Shown here: positions 27,837 to 39,003 of the stretch, in pieces | How the letters are laid out: each line of letters begins with the position of its first letter | Numbering within the stretch: the first letter of the stretch is position 1 | DNA from: Verrucomicrobiia bacterium | Lineage (GTDB): Bacteria > Verrucomicrobiota > Verrucomicrobiia > Limisphaerales > CAIMTB01 | Length of the DNA stretch: 64,000 nt | Reading direction: 5' to 3' | Assembly: GCA_019634625.1 (NCBI GenBank) | Contig: JAHCBA010000015.1 | Span: forward strand, 1 to 64,000 | Translations under genes and position numbers: made by a program | The notes under the pieces: model-generated | Databases searched by the model: none | What the model was told of the DNA's origin: nothing | Seen by the model: only the letters and a program-made list of their open reading frames with translations

Positions 27837-29237
27837 ATGAGTTCCCTTGTCCTGCCGAGAACCTGGTGGTCCGAGTGCCGGACCACCGTCCGACTGGCCA
27901 TCCCGCTCATCGTGGGACAGCTCAGTCAGATGCTGATGGGCCTTACCGACACGCTGATGATCGGGTGGGTCGGGGTCAGCGAACTCGCCGCATCGGCGTT
28001 CGCCAACAATCTGCTGTACCTCCCGCTGATGTTCGGGATCGGGATGTCGGCGGCGGTATCGGTGCGGGTCTCGCAGGCCCGCGGCCGGCAGGATCCGGAC
28101 GGGGCAGGGGAGGCGCTTCGGCACGGATTCCACATCACGATGGTGCTGGGGGTGATCACGGTGGTGGGTGCGCTGGGCCTGCTGCCCTTGCTGGATCTGT
28201 TCCGGCAGGACCCTGCGGTGATCGAGCATGTGCCGGTCTATTTCGTGCTGGTGGCGGTTTCGATGATTCCGGCCATGGGAGCCATGGCGGTGAAGAATCA
28301 CGCCGACGGCATGAACCGTCCGTGGCCTGTGTTCTGGATCACCTTTGGCGGGGTGATGCTCAACGTGGTCCTGAACTGGCTGTTCATCTTCGGTCGGGCG
28401 GGCTGCCCGGCCCTGGGCCTGGAGGGCGCGGGACTGGCGACGCTGCTGGCTCGTCTGGTGACGCTGTGGGCCATGCTGGCGTGGTGCCGCCAGGATGCCG
28501 GTTTGCGCGCGTGGATCCCGCGTCACTGGTTCCGGCGGCCGGACCGGACGGCGATCCGGGATCTGCTGAAGATCGGATTTCCCACCAGCATGCAACTGCT
28601 GGCGGAGGTGAGTGCGTTCGTGATGGCGACCCTGATCATCGGAGGCATGGGGGCGGAATCCCTGGCGGCGCACCAGGTCGCCATTTCCTGCGCGGCAACG
28701 GTCTTCATGGTGCCACTGGGGATCTCGATGGCGCTGACCGTCCGCGTCGGGGAGGCATGGGGTGCCCGCCAACTGGCGCGCCTGCGACCGATCATTCTCA
28801 GCGGATGGGCCCTGGCCACGGCGTTCACGCTTCTCAGCGCGACGTCGTTTGTCCTGTTCAATGAGGCCATCGCGGGGCTGTTTTTGTCGGAAGGGCAGGG
28901 GGCCAACGTGGCCGCGGCGCTGCTGCTGGTGGCGGCGGCCTTCCAGTTCTGCGACGCCCTGCAGATTGTCGCGGTGGGTGGGTTGCGCGGGATGAACGAC
29001 GTGAAGGTGCCGGCGTGGATTGCCTTTGGTGCCTACTGGGTGGTCTCGCTGCCCCTCGGTTGCTGGTTTGCCTTCCGCCTGGATCTCGGCGTCAGCGGCA
29101 TGTGGTGGGGCATTACGGTTGGCCTGACCCTGACGGCGATCGCTTTTGGCGGGCGACTTCTCAGGCGAACCCGACAGGGCTGGGATCAGGTTCCCAAGGT
29201 GTTCGAGGGTCAGAGCCGGGTGCCGACCGGGGCCTGA
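27837..29237 (+). CDS. MATE-family multidrug/sodium efflux transporter
   Basis: 466 residues from the ATG at 27837; a TTG at 27822 is also in frame. Twelve hydrophobic segments in two MatE halves are evident; the first reads AIPLIVGQLSQMLMGLTDTLMIGW and the second half begins LLKIGFPTSMQLLAEVSAF. The NorM-type text GMSAAVSVRVSQARG is present. The protein exports organic cations or drugs with Na+ or H+ antiport across the inner membrane. The gene is preceded by a leader ORF and terminator, suggesting attenuation control. Its end overlaps the convergent DUF3445 gene by 28 nt. Confidence 0.93.
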   Translation: MSSLVLPRTWWSECRTTVRLAIPLIVGQLSQMLMGLTDTLMIGWVGVSELAASAFANNLLYLPLMFGIGMSAAVSVRVSQARGRQDPDGAGEALRHGFHITMVLGVITVVGALGLLPLLDLFRQDPAVIEHVPVYFVLVAVSMIPAMGAMAVKNHADGMNRPWPVFWITFGGVMLNVVLNWLFIFGRAGCPALGLEGAGLATLLARLVTLWAMLAWCRQDAGLRAWIPRHWFRRPDRTAIRDLLKIGFPTSMQLLAEVSAFVMATLIIGGMGAESLAAHQVAISCAATVFMVPLGISMALTVRVGEAWGARQLARLRPIILSGWALATAFTLLSATSFVLFNEAIAGLFLSEGQGANVAAALLLVAAAFQFCDALQIVAVGGLRGMNDVKVPAWIAFGAYWVVSLPLGCWFAFRLDLGVSGMWWGITVGLTLTAIAFGGRLLRRTRQGWDQVPKVFEGQSRVPTGA

Positions 29238-30145
29238 TCGGAGCCGGTCAGCACCCGGATCAGTTCATCGCGAACGTCGGCCAAACCCTTATAGCGGGCC
29301 ATGGCTTCGGGCATGGTCTGCAAGGCGCGCGCCAATCCGGAAGCGAGGGCGGGGTTGCGCCGGAAGTCGTCGATCGGGGACTGCTCGATGCGAATGCCGA
29401 ACAGGATGCCGTCGGATTCGGGGAGGGCGACGAGGGCCTGATGTTCGATTCGAACCCAGACGCCCGCCGGGTCGAGGGGCGGGGTCAGGCGCGGCAGTCG
29501 GCGCAAGGGGTGCTGATTCCGCTCGGGCGAGGCGGCAATCCCCCAGTTGGCCCGGAGCCAGGCGATACCTTCCGGCAACCGCTGCAGGAACCGTTCGATG
29601 GCGTCGCCCAGGGCCGGGTTCAATCCGGGGACCACCTGATGGATGGCCTCGATCGGGAGCCCGATCCGCTCCTCCGGGGCCCACGAGGACGGAAAACAAA
29701 CAAGCCCCGCCACCATGCGATGGCCCGCCGTGCCGCGCGTCAGCCAGATGAGGTCGGGTTCGAGGGGCGCTGTCAGGTCCCAGACCGATGACGGCTGCGA
29801 CGATCCCGCATCGGGCGTATCTCCGGGCCGCAGGACACCCCACGATCGCATCAGCGCGTCGCACTCACGGATCAGAGGGTCGGCTTCGGGCAGGCGGATC
29901 GCGTGACGTTCCGGGAAGGACTGCATCCAGCGGGCCCGTTCGGCCAGGCTCACGGGATCGGCTTCCCAGGATCCGAAGAAGTCGCCCGGTTCGGCACGTT
30001 GCAGTTTCAGGCGATGGCCGTAATCGGTGTCGGGAAACACCTGTTCCAGGGGGAGCAGGGCAGGGGCCCTGCCCCCGCAGATCCGGCCGTGGGAGGGCGG
30101 CGATGGGGTCTGGGCTGCGACGGGGTTTAGAGGGTCGGGCGCCAT
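29210..30145 (-). CDS. DUF3445 / heme-dependent oxidative N-demethylase-like protein
   Basis: 311 residues from the ATG at 30145, which overlaps the end of the Gfo/Idh/MocA gene by 19 nt and suggests translational coupling. The family signature is clear: VAGLVCFPSSWAPEERIG, then IHQVVPGLNPALGDAIERFL, then WLRANWGIAAS and, later, VWVRIEHQALVALPESDGILFGIR. Family members bind heme and demethylate amines oxidatively (alpha subunit of HDOD); here the substrate is unknown and no other subunit genes are near. Cytoplasmic, no signal peptide. Confidence 0.8.
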   Translation of the reverse strand: MAPDPLNPVAAQTPSPPSHGRICGGRAPALLPLEQVFPDTDYGHRLKLQRAEPGDFFGSWEADPVSLAERARWMQSFPERHAIRLPEADPLIRECDALMRSWGVLRPGDTPDAGSSQPSSVWDLTAPLEPDLIWLTRGTAGHRMVAGLVCFPSSWAPEERIGLPIEAIHQVVPGLNPALGDAIERFLQRLPEGIAWLRANWGIAASPERNQHPLRRLPRLTPPLDPAGVWVRIEHQALVALPESDGILFGIRIEQSPIDDFRRNPALASGLARALQTMPEAMARYKGLADVRDELIRVLTGSDQAPVGTRL

Positions 30146-31425
30146 TCGCTTCGATACTCGCGGGACCACAAGGCCGTGACCGCGGGAGCGGGCCGCGGTT
30201 GGCGGGTGGCCGCGTTGAGGTGGATCCCGGTCCGGAGGCGCTGGGCCAGATTCCCCAGATGAACCCACAAGGCGCTGAGTTGTCCGTCGTCGATGCCGGC
30301 ACTGGGCAACCGGCCGCGGTGGGTCACGGCATCGAGAAAGTTCGCCACGTGGGGAGCCAGTGAAACCGTTCCCGGCACCCGTTCCACGAGGCGGCCCTCG
30401 CGGTCTTCGATGCGGTAGCCGGCGTCGTCGAGAACCAGGGAGCCGCTGGTCCCTTGAAACCGCACGCCGCCGGGGCTGCCCTCGACGGGCCGGGGAAGAC
30501 AGCTCCGGTGTTCCCACACCACGAAGCGCTCGCCGAAGTCGAAGGTCGTCACCTGGGTGTCGGCGGTTTCCTGGTCGTCCTCGTAGGCGGCCCGCATGCC
30601 GGCCGAAGCGACCCGGGACGGACAGCCGAGGTCGAGAGCCCAACGGGCCAGATCGAGCCAGTGAATACCCGTGGCTCCCAGTTCTCCGGTGCCCCAATGC
30701 CACATCCAGCGCCAGCCGCCGTGAACGAGGTTGTCCCGAAACGGCCGGTCCGGCGCCGGACCCTGCCACATCCCGAATTCGAGCCAGTCCGGAACGGGAG
30801 CCAGCCGCCCGAAGCCCATGCCCGGACGTTGGTCGGTGTGCCAGGCATGGGCTGTGAGGGGCATTCCCACCGCGCCCTCCTGGAGGCGCCGGACCGCCTC
30901 GATCACCCATGGGAGACTTCGGCGCTGAAGTCCGCACTGGACGACGGTTCGGGATCGGCGGGCGGCTTGGATGAGCCACTCGGTCTCGCGCGGATTATGG
31001 GAGCCCGGGCTCTCGAGATAGAGGTGTTTGCCGGCTTGCAGTGTGCGGAGTCCGGCCACGGCGCTCCAGTGATCCGGCGTGGCCACCACCACGGCCTGGA
31101 GCCGTCGATCGTCCAGGAGTTGACGGAGGTCGTGGGTCGTCCGGAACGGACGGGCCTGCCGTTCGCGCATCCACGGCGTGACGGTCTCGAACGTGCGTCG
31201 ATCGACGTCGCAGAGCCACGTGACCACCACGCGCCCGGTGGCCAGGAACTCGCGCAGGAGCCGGGAGCCGTGGCCGTGAAGGCCGATCAAGGCGATTTCG
31301 AGCGGTTCCGGGGTTTGGCCCCGGACCGGGAGGAAGAACGGGGCAACGCCCAGAGGCACGGCGCGACGGAGGAAGGACCGCCGGTCGATCGGCGCGGGGA
31401 TTGTGGGATGAGGAGGCGCCGCCAT
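30127..31425 (-). CDS. Gfo/Idh/MocA family oxidoreductase with Tat signal
   Basis: 432 residues from the ATG at 31425. Tat signal: DRRSFLRRAVPLGVAPFFLP. Rossmann NAD(P) fold with ALIGLHGHGSRLL and VVVATPDHW. In most members the cofactor domain ends with an EKP motif whose Lys is catalytic; here KHLYLESPGSHNP gives Glu138-Ser139-Pro140, so the Lys is missing. The substrate domain has GELGATGIHWLDLARWAL. Tat export with NAD(P)-type folds is common in Verrucomicrobiota and Planctomycetota and usually unexplained. Without the Lys the enzyme may be inactive as a dehydrogenase, act as a binding protein, or use another chemistry. It is coupled to the downstream DUF3445 gene. Confidence 0.88.
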   Translation of the reverse strand: MAAPPHPTIPAPIDRRSFLRRAVPLGVAPFFLPVRGQTPEPLEIALIGLHGHGSRLLREFLATGRVVVTWLCDVDRRTFETVTPWMRERQARPFRTTHDLRQLLDDRRLQAVVVATPDHWSAVAGLRTLQAGKHLYLESPGSHNPRETEWLIQAARRSRTVVQCGLQRRSLPWVIEAVRRLQEGAVGMPLTAHAWHTDQRPGMGFGRLAPVPDWLEFGMWQGPAPDRPFRDNLVHGGWRWMWHWGTGELGATGIHWLDLARWALDLGCPSRVASAGMRAAYEDDQETADTQVTTFDFGERFVVWEHRSCLPRPVEGSPGGVRFQGTSGSLVLDDAGYRIEDREGRLVERVPGTVSLAPHVANFLDAVTHRGRLPSAGIDDGQLSALWVHLGNLAQRLRTGIHLNAATRQPRPAPAVTALWSREYRSEWRPTL

Positions 31426-31581
31426 GCCGGAACGGATGCTGAACTGCGCAGCGCCAGGATCAACCCTCCCAATTATTGCGCACAATGCTTGTTAGGTTTT
31501 CTAAACAGGGCCTGGTTCGGCAGGTCGGGTCGGATGGCTGCGGCGGTTCGTCGTGGCTGGGGTCCGGCGCGTGCCGTCGGT

Positions 31582-32970
<1,389 letters not shown>

Positions 32971-33000
32971 GGCGCGGGAGCGGGAGCGGGTCGGATGGGT

Positions 33001-34302
33001 TCAGGCTTCGAGAAGCAGTCGTGCGGGGGTTTCGAGGATGTCCTTGATCCGTTTGAGGAAGGTGACCGCCTCACGTCCGTCCACAATCCGGTGATCGTAG
33101 GTCAGCGCCACGTACATCATGGGGCGGATGACGACCTGGCCATCGACGGCGACCGGGCGGTCCTGGATGGCGTGCATCCCGAGGATTCCGCTTTGGGGCG
33201 GATTGACGATGGGGGTCGAGAGGAGACTTCCGTAAATGCCGCCGTTGCTGAGGGTGAACGTTCCGCCCTGGAGTTCCTCCGGTTTGAGGCGGCCGTCCCT
33301 GGCACGGGCGCCGAAGTCGGCGATGGTCTTCTCGATCTCGGCGAATCCGAGTCGCTCGGCATTGCGGAGGACGGGCACCACCAGGCCTTTGCCGCCGCCA
33401 ATGGCGACGCCGATATCGTAGTAATGGTGGTACACGATCGACTGGTCCCGGACCTCGGCATTGAGCTGGGGCGTGTCCTTGAGGGCCTCGATCACCGCCT
33501 TCACGAAGAACGACATGAAGCCGAGTTTCACGCCATGCCGCTGGGTGAAGGCCTCTTGAAAGCGCTTCCGGAGGGCCGAGACGGACGACATGTCGATCTC
33601 GTTGAAGGTGGTCAGCAGCGCCATGGTGGACTGCGCCTCGACGAGGCGACGGGCCACCGTACGGCGCAGCGGCGACATGGGAACCGTCTCGTCCAGCCGA
33701 TCCTCCGCTGACACTGGCGAGGCGGATGCGACCGCGGCCGGTTTGGGTGTGGATGACGCCACGGCCACGGGGGCATCCGGGGTTGGAGTCGAAGCGCCGG
33801 CCGGCCTGGCGCCTTCCTGGGCGGTGCGGGCGCGCTGGGCATCCTCCTTGGTGATGCGACCGCCCGGGCCGGTGCCTTCCACGGCGGCGGGCTCGATTCC
33901 CGCTTCGGCCAGGACCCGTCGGGCGGCGGGCATGACGGTTGGAGGCTCGGATCGAGGAGGGGCCCCCTGCCCTGCCGCGGACTCGGATTCGGACCCGGAC
34001 CCGGCCTGCTTTGCGGGAGCCGATGACGTGGGAGGGGGTGCTTCAGGGCTGGCTGCGGAATCGGTTCCCGTATCGAGGATTCCGATGACTTCGCCGACAC
34101 GGGCCGTGGCGCCGCGGGGTTTGAGGATGGAGCGGAGCCGGCCGGCGGCGGGGGCAGGGAGTTCGAGGGTTGCCTTTTCCGACTCGATGGCGACGACGGG
34201 TTCATCCTGCCGCACCGGGTCGCCCTCGTTTTTCAACCACTCCCCGACCTGGACCTCAGTGATGGATTCGCCGACGGGCGGGACGCGCAGTTCCGATGAC
34301 AT
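33001..34302 (-). CDS. sucB: 2-oxoglutarate dehydrogenase E2 (dihydrolipoyl succinyltransferase)
   Basis: 433 residues from the ATG at 34302 ([14 protein letters not shown]). Single lipoyl domain with Lys43 in ESEKATLE; a Pro/Ala/Ser-rich linker (about 80-120); the E3-binding domain [15 protein letters not shown]...[11 protein letters not shown]; a second flexible linker; and the catalytic domain ending with [15 protein letters not shown] (His and Asp of the active site). GES near the N-terminus and the single lipoyl domain favour SucB/OdhB over the pyruvate E2. TCA cycle, cytoplasm. Forms an operon with the E3 gene; a 126-nt divergent region separates it from yqgE. Confidence 0.93.
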   Translation of the reverse strand: MSSELRVPPVGESITEVQVGEWLKNEGDPVRQDEPVVAIESEKATLELPAPAAGRLRSILKPRGATARVGEVIGILDTGTDSAASPEAPPPTSSAPAKQAGSGSESESAAGQGAPPRSEPPTVMPAARRVLAEAGIEPAAVEGTGPGGRITKEDAQRARTAQEGARPAGASTPTPDAPVAVASSTPKPAAVASASPVSAEDRLDETVPMSPLRRTVARRLVEAQSTMALLTTFNEIDMSSVSALRKRFQEAFTQRHGVKLGFMSFFVKAVIEALKDTPQLNAEVRDQSIVYHHYYDIGVAIGGGKGLVVPVLRNAERLGFAEIEKTIADFGARARDGRLKPEELQGGTFTLSNGGIYGSLLSTPIVNPPQSGILGMHAIQDRPVAVDGQVVIRPMMYVALTYDHRIVDGREAVTFLKRIKDILETPARLLLEA

Positions 34303-34440
34303 AAAGATGGCCGCAGGCACCCGTGTGCCGGAGCTCGGCGGAGGGCGGAGACCGGGCGATGCCCGCGGGACGCCGAGGGTAACGCGCGTTGTCAGGCCAG
34401 CAAGCCTGGAGCAGACTGCGCCGGCGACATGCCTGGTGCG

Positions 34441-34989
34441 ATGAAGTCCTTGCGAGGAAGACTGTTGCTGGATGGGGGCAATCTCCGTGGATCCTGGTTC
34501 CACCGGACGGTGGTGCTGATCTGCCAGCACGATGCGGAAGGCGCCTTCGGCCTGGTATTGAACCGGCCATCCGGGGCCCGGGTGAACGACGCGCTGGTGG
34601 CCGATCTTCCCGAGGCCCTGCGCGAACTCCCGCTGTTCATCGGCGGGCCGGTTCAGCCCGGAGCCCTCAGTTACCTGCACGGGGACGCTTTTATTCCGGA
34701 CGCCTCGGTGATGGACAACGTGGATCTGGGTCATTCGCTGGATCGGCTGGTGGAACTGGCGGGCGACGTTTCCCCCACGCGGCGGTTGCTGGTGTTCGCG
34801 GGCTACTCCGGCTGGAGTCCGGGCCAGTTGGAACAGGAGATCGCCCGGGACGCCTGGCTCATTCACCCGGCAAGCACCGAATGGGTCTTCGAATCCGAGC
34901 CTGCCCAGCTCTGGAGGCGCATTCTCCGCTCGCGGGGCGGGCTCGGCCGGCTCCTGGCTGACGCGCCGGAGGACCTCGAGGAGAACTGA
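34441..34989 (+). CDS. yqgE: YqgE/AlgH family protein
   Basis: 182 residues from the ATG at 34441, matching the family start ([24 protein letters not shown]); another ATG 12 nt upstream is possible. Family text: [59 protein letters not shown]. Small cytoplasmic fold of unclear role; AlgH is linked to alginate regulation in Pseudomonas. Divergent from sucB. Confidence 0.93.
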   Translation: MKSLRGRLLLDGGNLRGSWFHRTVVLICQHDAEGAFGLVLNRPSGARVNDALVADLPEALRELPLFIGGPVQPGALSYLHGDAFIPDASVMDNVDLGHSLDRLVELAGDVSPTRRLLVFAGYSGWSPGQLEQEIARDAWLIHPASTEWVFESEPAQLWRRILRSRGGLGRLLADAPEDLEEN

Positions 34990-35020
34990 TCCAGGGCGTT
35001 GGAATCGGAGAGCCGCCCCT

Positions 35021-35102
35021 TCGCCACCCACCGGCGAAAGCCGGGACACCCAGCGCTGAGGGCGCGTACCGGCCGTTCGGTGTCCACGCTTCAGCGTGTC
35101 TG
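35021..35102. repeat. Dispersed palindromic repeat, family B (single copy)
   Basis: Contains GCCGGGACACCCAGCG and, after a variable middle, GGTGTCCACGCTTCAGCGTG. It is a diverged copy of the 112-bp unit repeated in tandem at 40451-40730, lying between yqgE and the NDH-2 gene. Confidence 0.7.
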
Positions 35103-35163
35103 GATTCGCAGATGGCCAACCCTTCCGTTGCCATTCGGCCCAGCCCACGCACTCTTGGCGGCC

Positions 35164-36420
35164 ATGAAGGACACGCATCGGGTGGTCGTTCTGGGGGCCG
35201 GGTTTGGGGGACTTACGTTCTGCCAGGCCTTTCGGCATCCCGCGGCGAAGATCACCCTCGTCGATCGCACCAACCATCACCTCTTCCAGCCCCTGCTCTA
35301 CCAGGTCGCCACCGCCGGGCTGTCCGCGCCGGAAATTGCCGCCCCGGTACGCGCCCTCTTCTCGGACCGGCCCGACGTGACGGTCCTGATGGACGATGTG
35401 CTGTCCATCGATCTCGCAGGCCGCAAGGTCGGGATCGGGCACGGGGTCCTCGACTACGACACGCTCATCATCGCCCTGGGCGGCGTGACCAGCTATTTCG
35501 GGCATCCCGAATGGGAACAGCACGCGCCCGGACTCAAGACCCTTGACGACGCGCTCCGGATCCGGCGGGACGTTCTGCTGGCGCTGGAACGGGCCGAGAA
35601 CGAATCCGACCCGTGGCGCCGCACGGAGTTGATGACCCTGGTTGTGGTTGGGGGCGGCCCGACCGGGGTCGAACTGGCCGGGGCGTTTGCCGAACTCACC
35701 CGCACGGTCCTCGCCCGCGACTTCCGCCGGATGGACCCCACCCGGGCCCGCGTTGTCCTGGTCGAGGCGGGAGAACGTGTGCTGGCCCATCTGTCCCCGG
35801 AATTGAGCGCGAGCGCGCAGCGCCAGTTGGAGGCGCTCGGGGTCGAGGTGCGCACTTCGACCCGCGTTCAGGACGTTCGCGAACGGGAGGTGGTGCTCCA
35901 CGGGGGCGAATCCCTCCGGGCGGCCAACATCATCTGGGCCGCGGGTGTCGCCGCCAACCCGCTGTCGCGTGTCCTCGGGGCCGAAACCGACCGGTCCGGA
36001 CGCATCCGGGTCGAACCCGACCTGAGCCTCCCCGGTCACCAGGAGGTCTTCGCCATCGGCGACATCGCCCTCGTCAAGGATGGACAGGGCGGACTGGTTC
36101 CGGGCGTCTCCCCCGCGGCCATGCAGATGGCCCGGCACGTGGCGGCCCTTCTTCGCAACCAGCTCGATGCCGGGGCCGGACTGTCGCCGGATCGCCCGGC
36201 CTTCCGGTACTGGGACAAGGGAACCATGGCGACCATCGGTCGGTCGGCGGCGGTCGCCAAAGTGGGGTCACTGGAACTGAGCGGACTGCCGGCCTGGCTG
36301 GCCTGGCTGCTGGTGCATCTCGTCTTCCTGATCGGGTTCCGCAACCGGCTCGCTGTCCTCCTCCAGTGGGCCTACTCCTACTTTACCTACAAGCGCGGCG
36401 CCCGGATCATCGTGTCTTGA
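35164..36420 (+). CDS. ndh: Type II NADH dehydrogenase (NDH-2)
   Basis: 418 residues from the ATG at 35164. Two dinucleotide folds: [17 protein letters not shown] for FAD and [20 protein letters not shown] for NADH; FAD-binding AIGDIALV; and a C-terminal membrane-binding part ([17 protein letters not shown], then [15 protein letters not shown]). It passes electrons from NADH to quinone on the inner face of the membrane without proton pumping. The stop codon overlaps the likely TTG start of the porin gene. Confidence 0.94.
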   Translation: MKDTHRVVVLGAGFGGLTFCQAFRHPAAKITLVDRTNHHLFQPLLYQVATAGLSAPEIAAPVRALFSDRPDVTVLMDDVLSIDLAGRKVGIGHGVLDYDTLIIALGGVTSYFGHPEWEQHAPGLKTLDDALRIRRDVLLALERAENESDPWRRTELMTLVVVGGGPTGVELAGAFAELTRTVLARDFRRMDPTRARVVLVEAGERVLAHLSPELSASAQRQLEALGVEVRTSTRVQDVREREVVLHGGESLRAANIIWAAGVAANPLSRVLGAETDRSGRIRVEPDLSLPGHQEVFAIGDIALVKDGQGGLVPGVSPAAMQMARHVAALLRNQLDAGAGLSPDRPAFRYWDKGTMATIGRSAAVAKVGSLELSGLPAWLAWLLVHLVFLIGFRNRLAVLLQWAYSYFTYKRGARIIVS

Positions 36421-37679
36421 ACGCCCCCCAGGAAGCCACGGACGATTCATGGCACGGGTCGCCCACGCCGATCAGTCGGCGCGGCCCCGGGAACTCCCTC
36501 CGTGCCAAGTACTGCAACAGCGTTCTGGCCCTCGCGTTCGGACTCCTCCTAGACCAGGCCCCGGCCGCGTCCGATCCTTCGCAGAACGAGCCGCCGGTCC
36601 GCGAATCCCTTTCGTGGGCCACGTCGTTGCAGCATCTCGGGCGCCTTCACCGCGACGATGACCACCCCTGGTTCCAGGAGTTCTGGATTCTCGGCCGGTA
36701 CCACGGCCAGTTCCACTGGGCCGAAGGCTCCGCGGGCGACAGCGACGGCTGGGAATCCCGCCGGTTCCGCATGGGCGCCCAGGCCCGCCTGTTCCGTCAC
36801 CTGACGCTGCATGCCCAGATGGTCGCGGGCACCGACTTCGATCCCTTCTACAACGGGTTCACGGAACTCTGGGCGCAATGGGCCTTCGCCGGGAGCCTGG
36901 CGCTCACGGTCGGACCGCAGAAGCACCGCTTCACCCACGACCGCACCGTCTCCAGCCGCTACATCAACACCATCGAGCGCACCCTCCTCGTCAATCTGTT
37001 CAATGCCGAGTACTCCCCCGCCGTGACCCTCTCCGGAACCCACGGCCGCCTCGGTTACTACACCGGGCTCTTCTCCAACACCACCGGACCCGACATCGGC
37101 GAAGCCCTGACCCATTTCACAGGCGGGGCCTCCTTCCTCGCGTCGGTGAACTATGACCTCGGATCTGTCCTCGATTTCGACACCGCCCACCTCAACGTCG
37201 GTCTCCTCCTCAGCGACGCGAACGACCACGCCACGGTCCTCAACCGGTTTCCCCGCGGATTGTCCTCCGCCCTCATCGTCACCCGCGGCCCGCTCTCCCT
37301 GATCGCCGAAACGGTCGCCGGCCTCGGTCATGAGGACGGCGACGCCTGGGCCCTGCACCTGCAACCGGGATGGTTCATGACCCGGCAGTTCCAATGGGTC
37401 GCCCGGTATCAGGCGGCCTTCTCGAACCGGGACACCGGCCTTCGGGCTCAACGCCGTTATGAACGACCCGCCGGCCTTCGCACCGGCGATTTCTACCAGG
37501 CGGTGTATCTCGGCCTGAACCACTACCTCGCCGAACATCGCTTCAAACTGATGACCGGCGTCGAGTACGCCCGTCTCGATGGGGACTCGCTCTGGACGGC
37601 CCTGGCCGCCGTCCGCGTTTTCTGGGGACCCCACGCCCGCGGCCCGTTTCCCGCCGCGCAGGTCCTCGCCCCCCGTTGA
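36417..37679 (+). CDS. Phosphate-selective-porin-like outer membrane beta-barrel
   Basis: About 420 residues. No ATG fits before the hydrophobic segment, so I take the TTG at 36417, which overlaps the ndh stop (TTGA); the start is uncertain. A signal-like stretch (NSVLALAFGLLLDQAPAAS) precedes the mature part. The mature protein alternates aromatic and polar residues as in a beta barrel. Resemblance to OprO/OprP porins: ESRRFRMGAQARLF, ELWAQWAF, LTVGPQKHRFTHDRTVSS followed by INTIERTLL. It ends with a strand closing in Val/Phe (ALAAVRVFWGP) rather than a terminal aromatic. Likely an anion or solute channel of the outer membrane. Confidence 0.6.
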   Translation: MNAPQEATDDSWHGSPTPISRRGPGNSLRAKYCNSVLALAFGLLLDQAPAASDPSQNEPPVRESLSWATSLQHLGRLHRDDDHPWFQEFWILGRYHGQFHWAEGSAGDSDGWESRRFRMGAQARLFRHLTLHAQMVAGTDFDPFYNGFTELWAQWAFAGSLALTVGPQKHRFTHDRTVSSRYINTIERTLLVNLFNAEYSPAVTLSGTHGRLGYYTGLFSNTTGPDIGEALTHFTGGASFLASVNYDLGSVLDFDTAHLNVGLLLSDANDHATVLNRFPRGLSSALIVTRGPLSLIAETVAGLGHEDGDAWALHLQPGWFMTRQFQWVARYQAAFSNRDTGLRAQRRYERPAGLRTGDFYQAVYLGLNHYLAEHRFKLMTGVEYARLDGDSLWTALAAVRVFWGPHARGPFPAAQVLAPR

Positions 37680-37712
37680 CCCTCCCCCCCGCCGTCGCCC
37701 CCCAGGAACCCT

Positions 37713-38864
37713 CTACGCAGCCCGGTCCGCCCTCCAGAGCAGCCACGCCCCCGTCAACTGAAACAGGGCGTTCGGCATCCACACAATCAGCCAGGGCACC
37801 GCCTCCATCGATGTCTCCAGCGCCTGGGCCACGATCAGGAACCCGTAGTACACGAGCACCAACCCGATCGCCACCGCCACCCCCACGCTGGTCTCCCGAC
37901 GGTGCCCCCGCACCCCCAGAGGAATCCCCACCAGCACGAACCCGAAACACGCGAAGCTGAACGCCACCTGACGGTGGATCTGCACGTCCAGCGGCGTCAC
38001 GTCCTCGATCCCCAGCCGCAGCAGTTCCCGTCTCTCGTCCCGCAACTGTCGTGCCGTCATGTCGCTCAACCGCGGCATGCCGCCCGACACGATGGCGCGC
38101 GGCAACGCGACCGTCACCGGCAACGCGCCCGTGATCATCAGCGGCTGCCAGAACCCCGCGGATTCCTCCTCCTCCCCGTCGGGACGTCCTCCCTCCATTT
38201 CCTCCGGCGCCCGTGGAATCCACTCCAACGCCCGCCCCTGGAAGAAGGTCAGTCTCAATTCCCCTTCCTCCGTCCGCACCTCCAGACGCGCGCGCGGCGC
38301 CCGGATGTCCCGCACCTTGCGCCCTTCCCGCACCTGGAAGAACAGCACGTCGATCATCTCCTCCCCGGCAATCCGGTCGGCATACAGGACGAACCCGGGA
38401 AACTCGGTCACAAACCGGCCCGCCGGAATCAGGCTCCGGGCCTGTTCCCGCGCGATCTCCTGGAAGAGCTGCTTGTACTGGCCCCGGCAGCGCGGGGCCA
38501 ACTCCATGTTCACCCAGGCGCATACCCCGCACAGCGCCAGCCCCAGGATCACCACCGGAAAGGCCATCGCCATCACTCCAATCCCGTTCGCCCTCGCCGC
38601 CGTCAATTCCTGGTCCGCGCTCAGTCGCCCGAACACCAGCAGCGCCGCTGTCAGCACCCCCATCGGCAGCGCGTACACCAGCACGTACGGGATCAGCAGG
38701 CCGATGCCCCGCAGCACCAGCGGCAACGTCGCCCGCCCGGCCATCAACAGCGCGAGAATCTCCTTCAGCAGGTTGCCCAGCAGCAGCAGCCCGATGCACA
38801 CCAGCACCGCCACCACCAGGGTGCCGAGCATCTCCACCAGCACATAACGATGCAGCGTCCGCAT
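37713..38864 (-). CDS. LptF/LptG family lipopolysaccharide export permease
   Basis: 383 residues from the ATG at 38864 (MRTLHRYVLVEML). Three N-terminal membrane helices, a periplasmic beta-jellyroll with FVTEFPGFVLYADRI and FFQGRALEW, and three C-terminal helices (FACFGFVLVGIPLGVRGHR...GVAVAIGLVLVYYGF). The element GIPLGVRGHRRE is typical of LptF/G. With LptB2 it extracts LPS from the inner membrane and passes it to LptC/LptA. Which of F or G it is cannot be told; no second permease gene is adjacent. Confidence 0.88.
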   Translation of the reverse strand: MRTLHRYVLVEMLGTLVVAVLVCIGLLLLGNLLKEILALLMAGRATLPLVLRGIGLLIPYVLVYALPMGVLTAALLVFGRLSADQELTAARANGIGVMAMAFPVVILGLALCGVCAWVNMELAPRCRGQYKQLFQEIAREQARSLIPAGRFVTEFPGFVLYADRIAGEEMIDVLFFQVREGRKVRDIRAPRARLEVRTEEGELRLTFFQGRALEWIPRAPEEMEGGRPDGEEEESAGFWQPLMITGALPVTVALPRAIVSGGMPRLSDMTARQLRDERRELLRLGIEDVTPLDVQIHRQVAFSFACFGFVLVGIPLGVRGHRRETSVGVAVAIGLVLVYYGFLIVAQALETSMEAVPWLIVWMPNALFQLTGAWLLWRADRAA

Positions 38865-39003
38865 AGCCCGCCCGTTCCCGTCACCACCCGGTACCTGCCC
38901 GGAACGGCGACTCTCCGGGCCCGCCCCCCGCCCCATCAAGGCAAACCCTTTCACCCCGCCAAAAACCATTGCCCCGTCCCCCCTCCATCCGGAACATCCG
39001 CCG

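Noticed and set aside
27570-28772. Minus-strand frame of about 400 codons opposite the MATE gene
   Set aside because: His/Arg/Gln-rich low-complexity translation, no start context, and it runs through the terminator and leader; a shadow.
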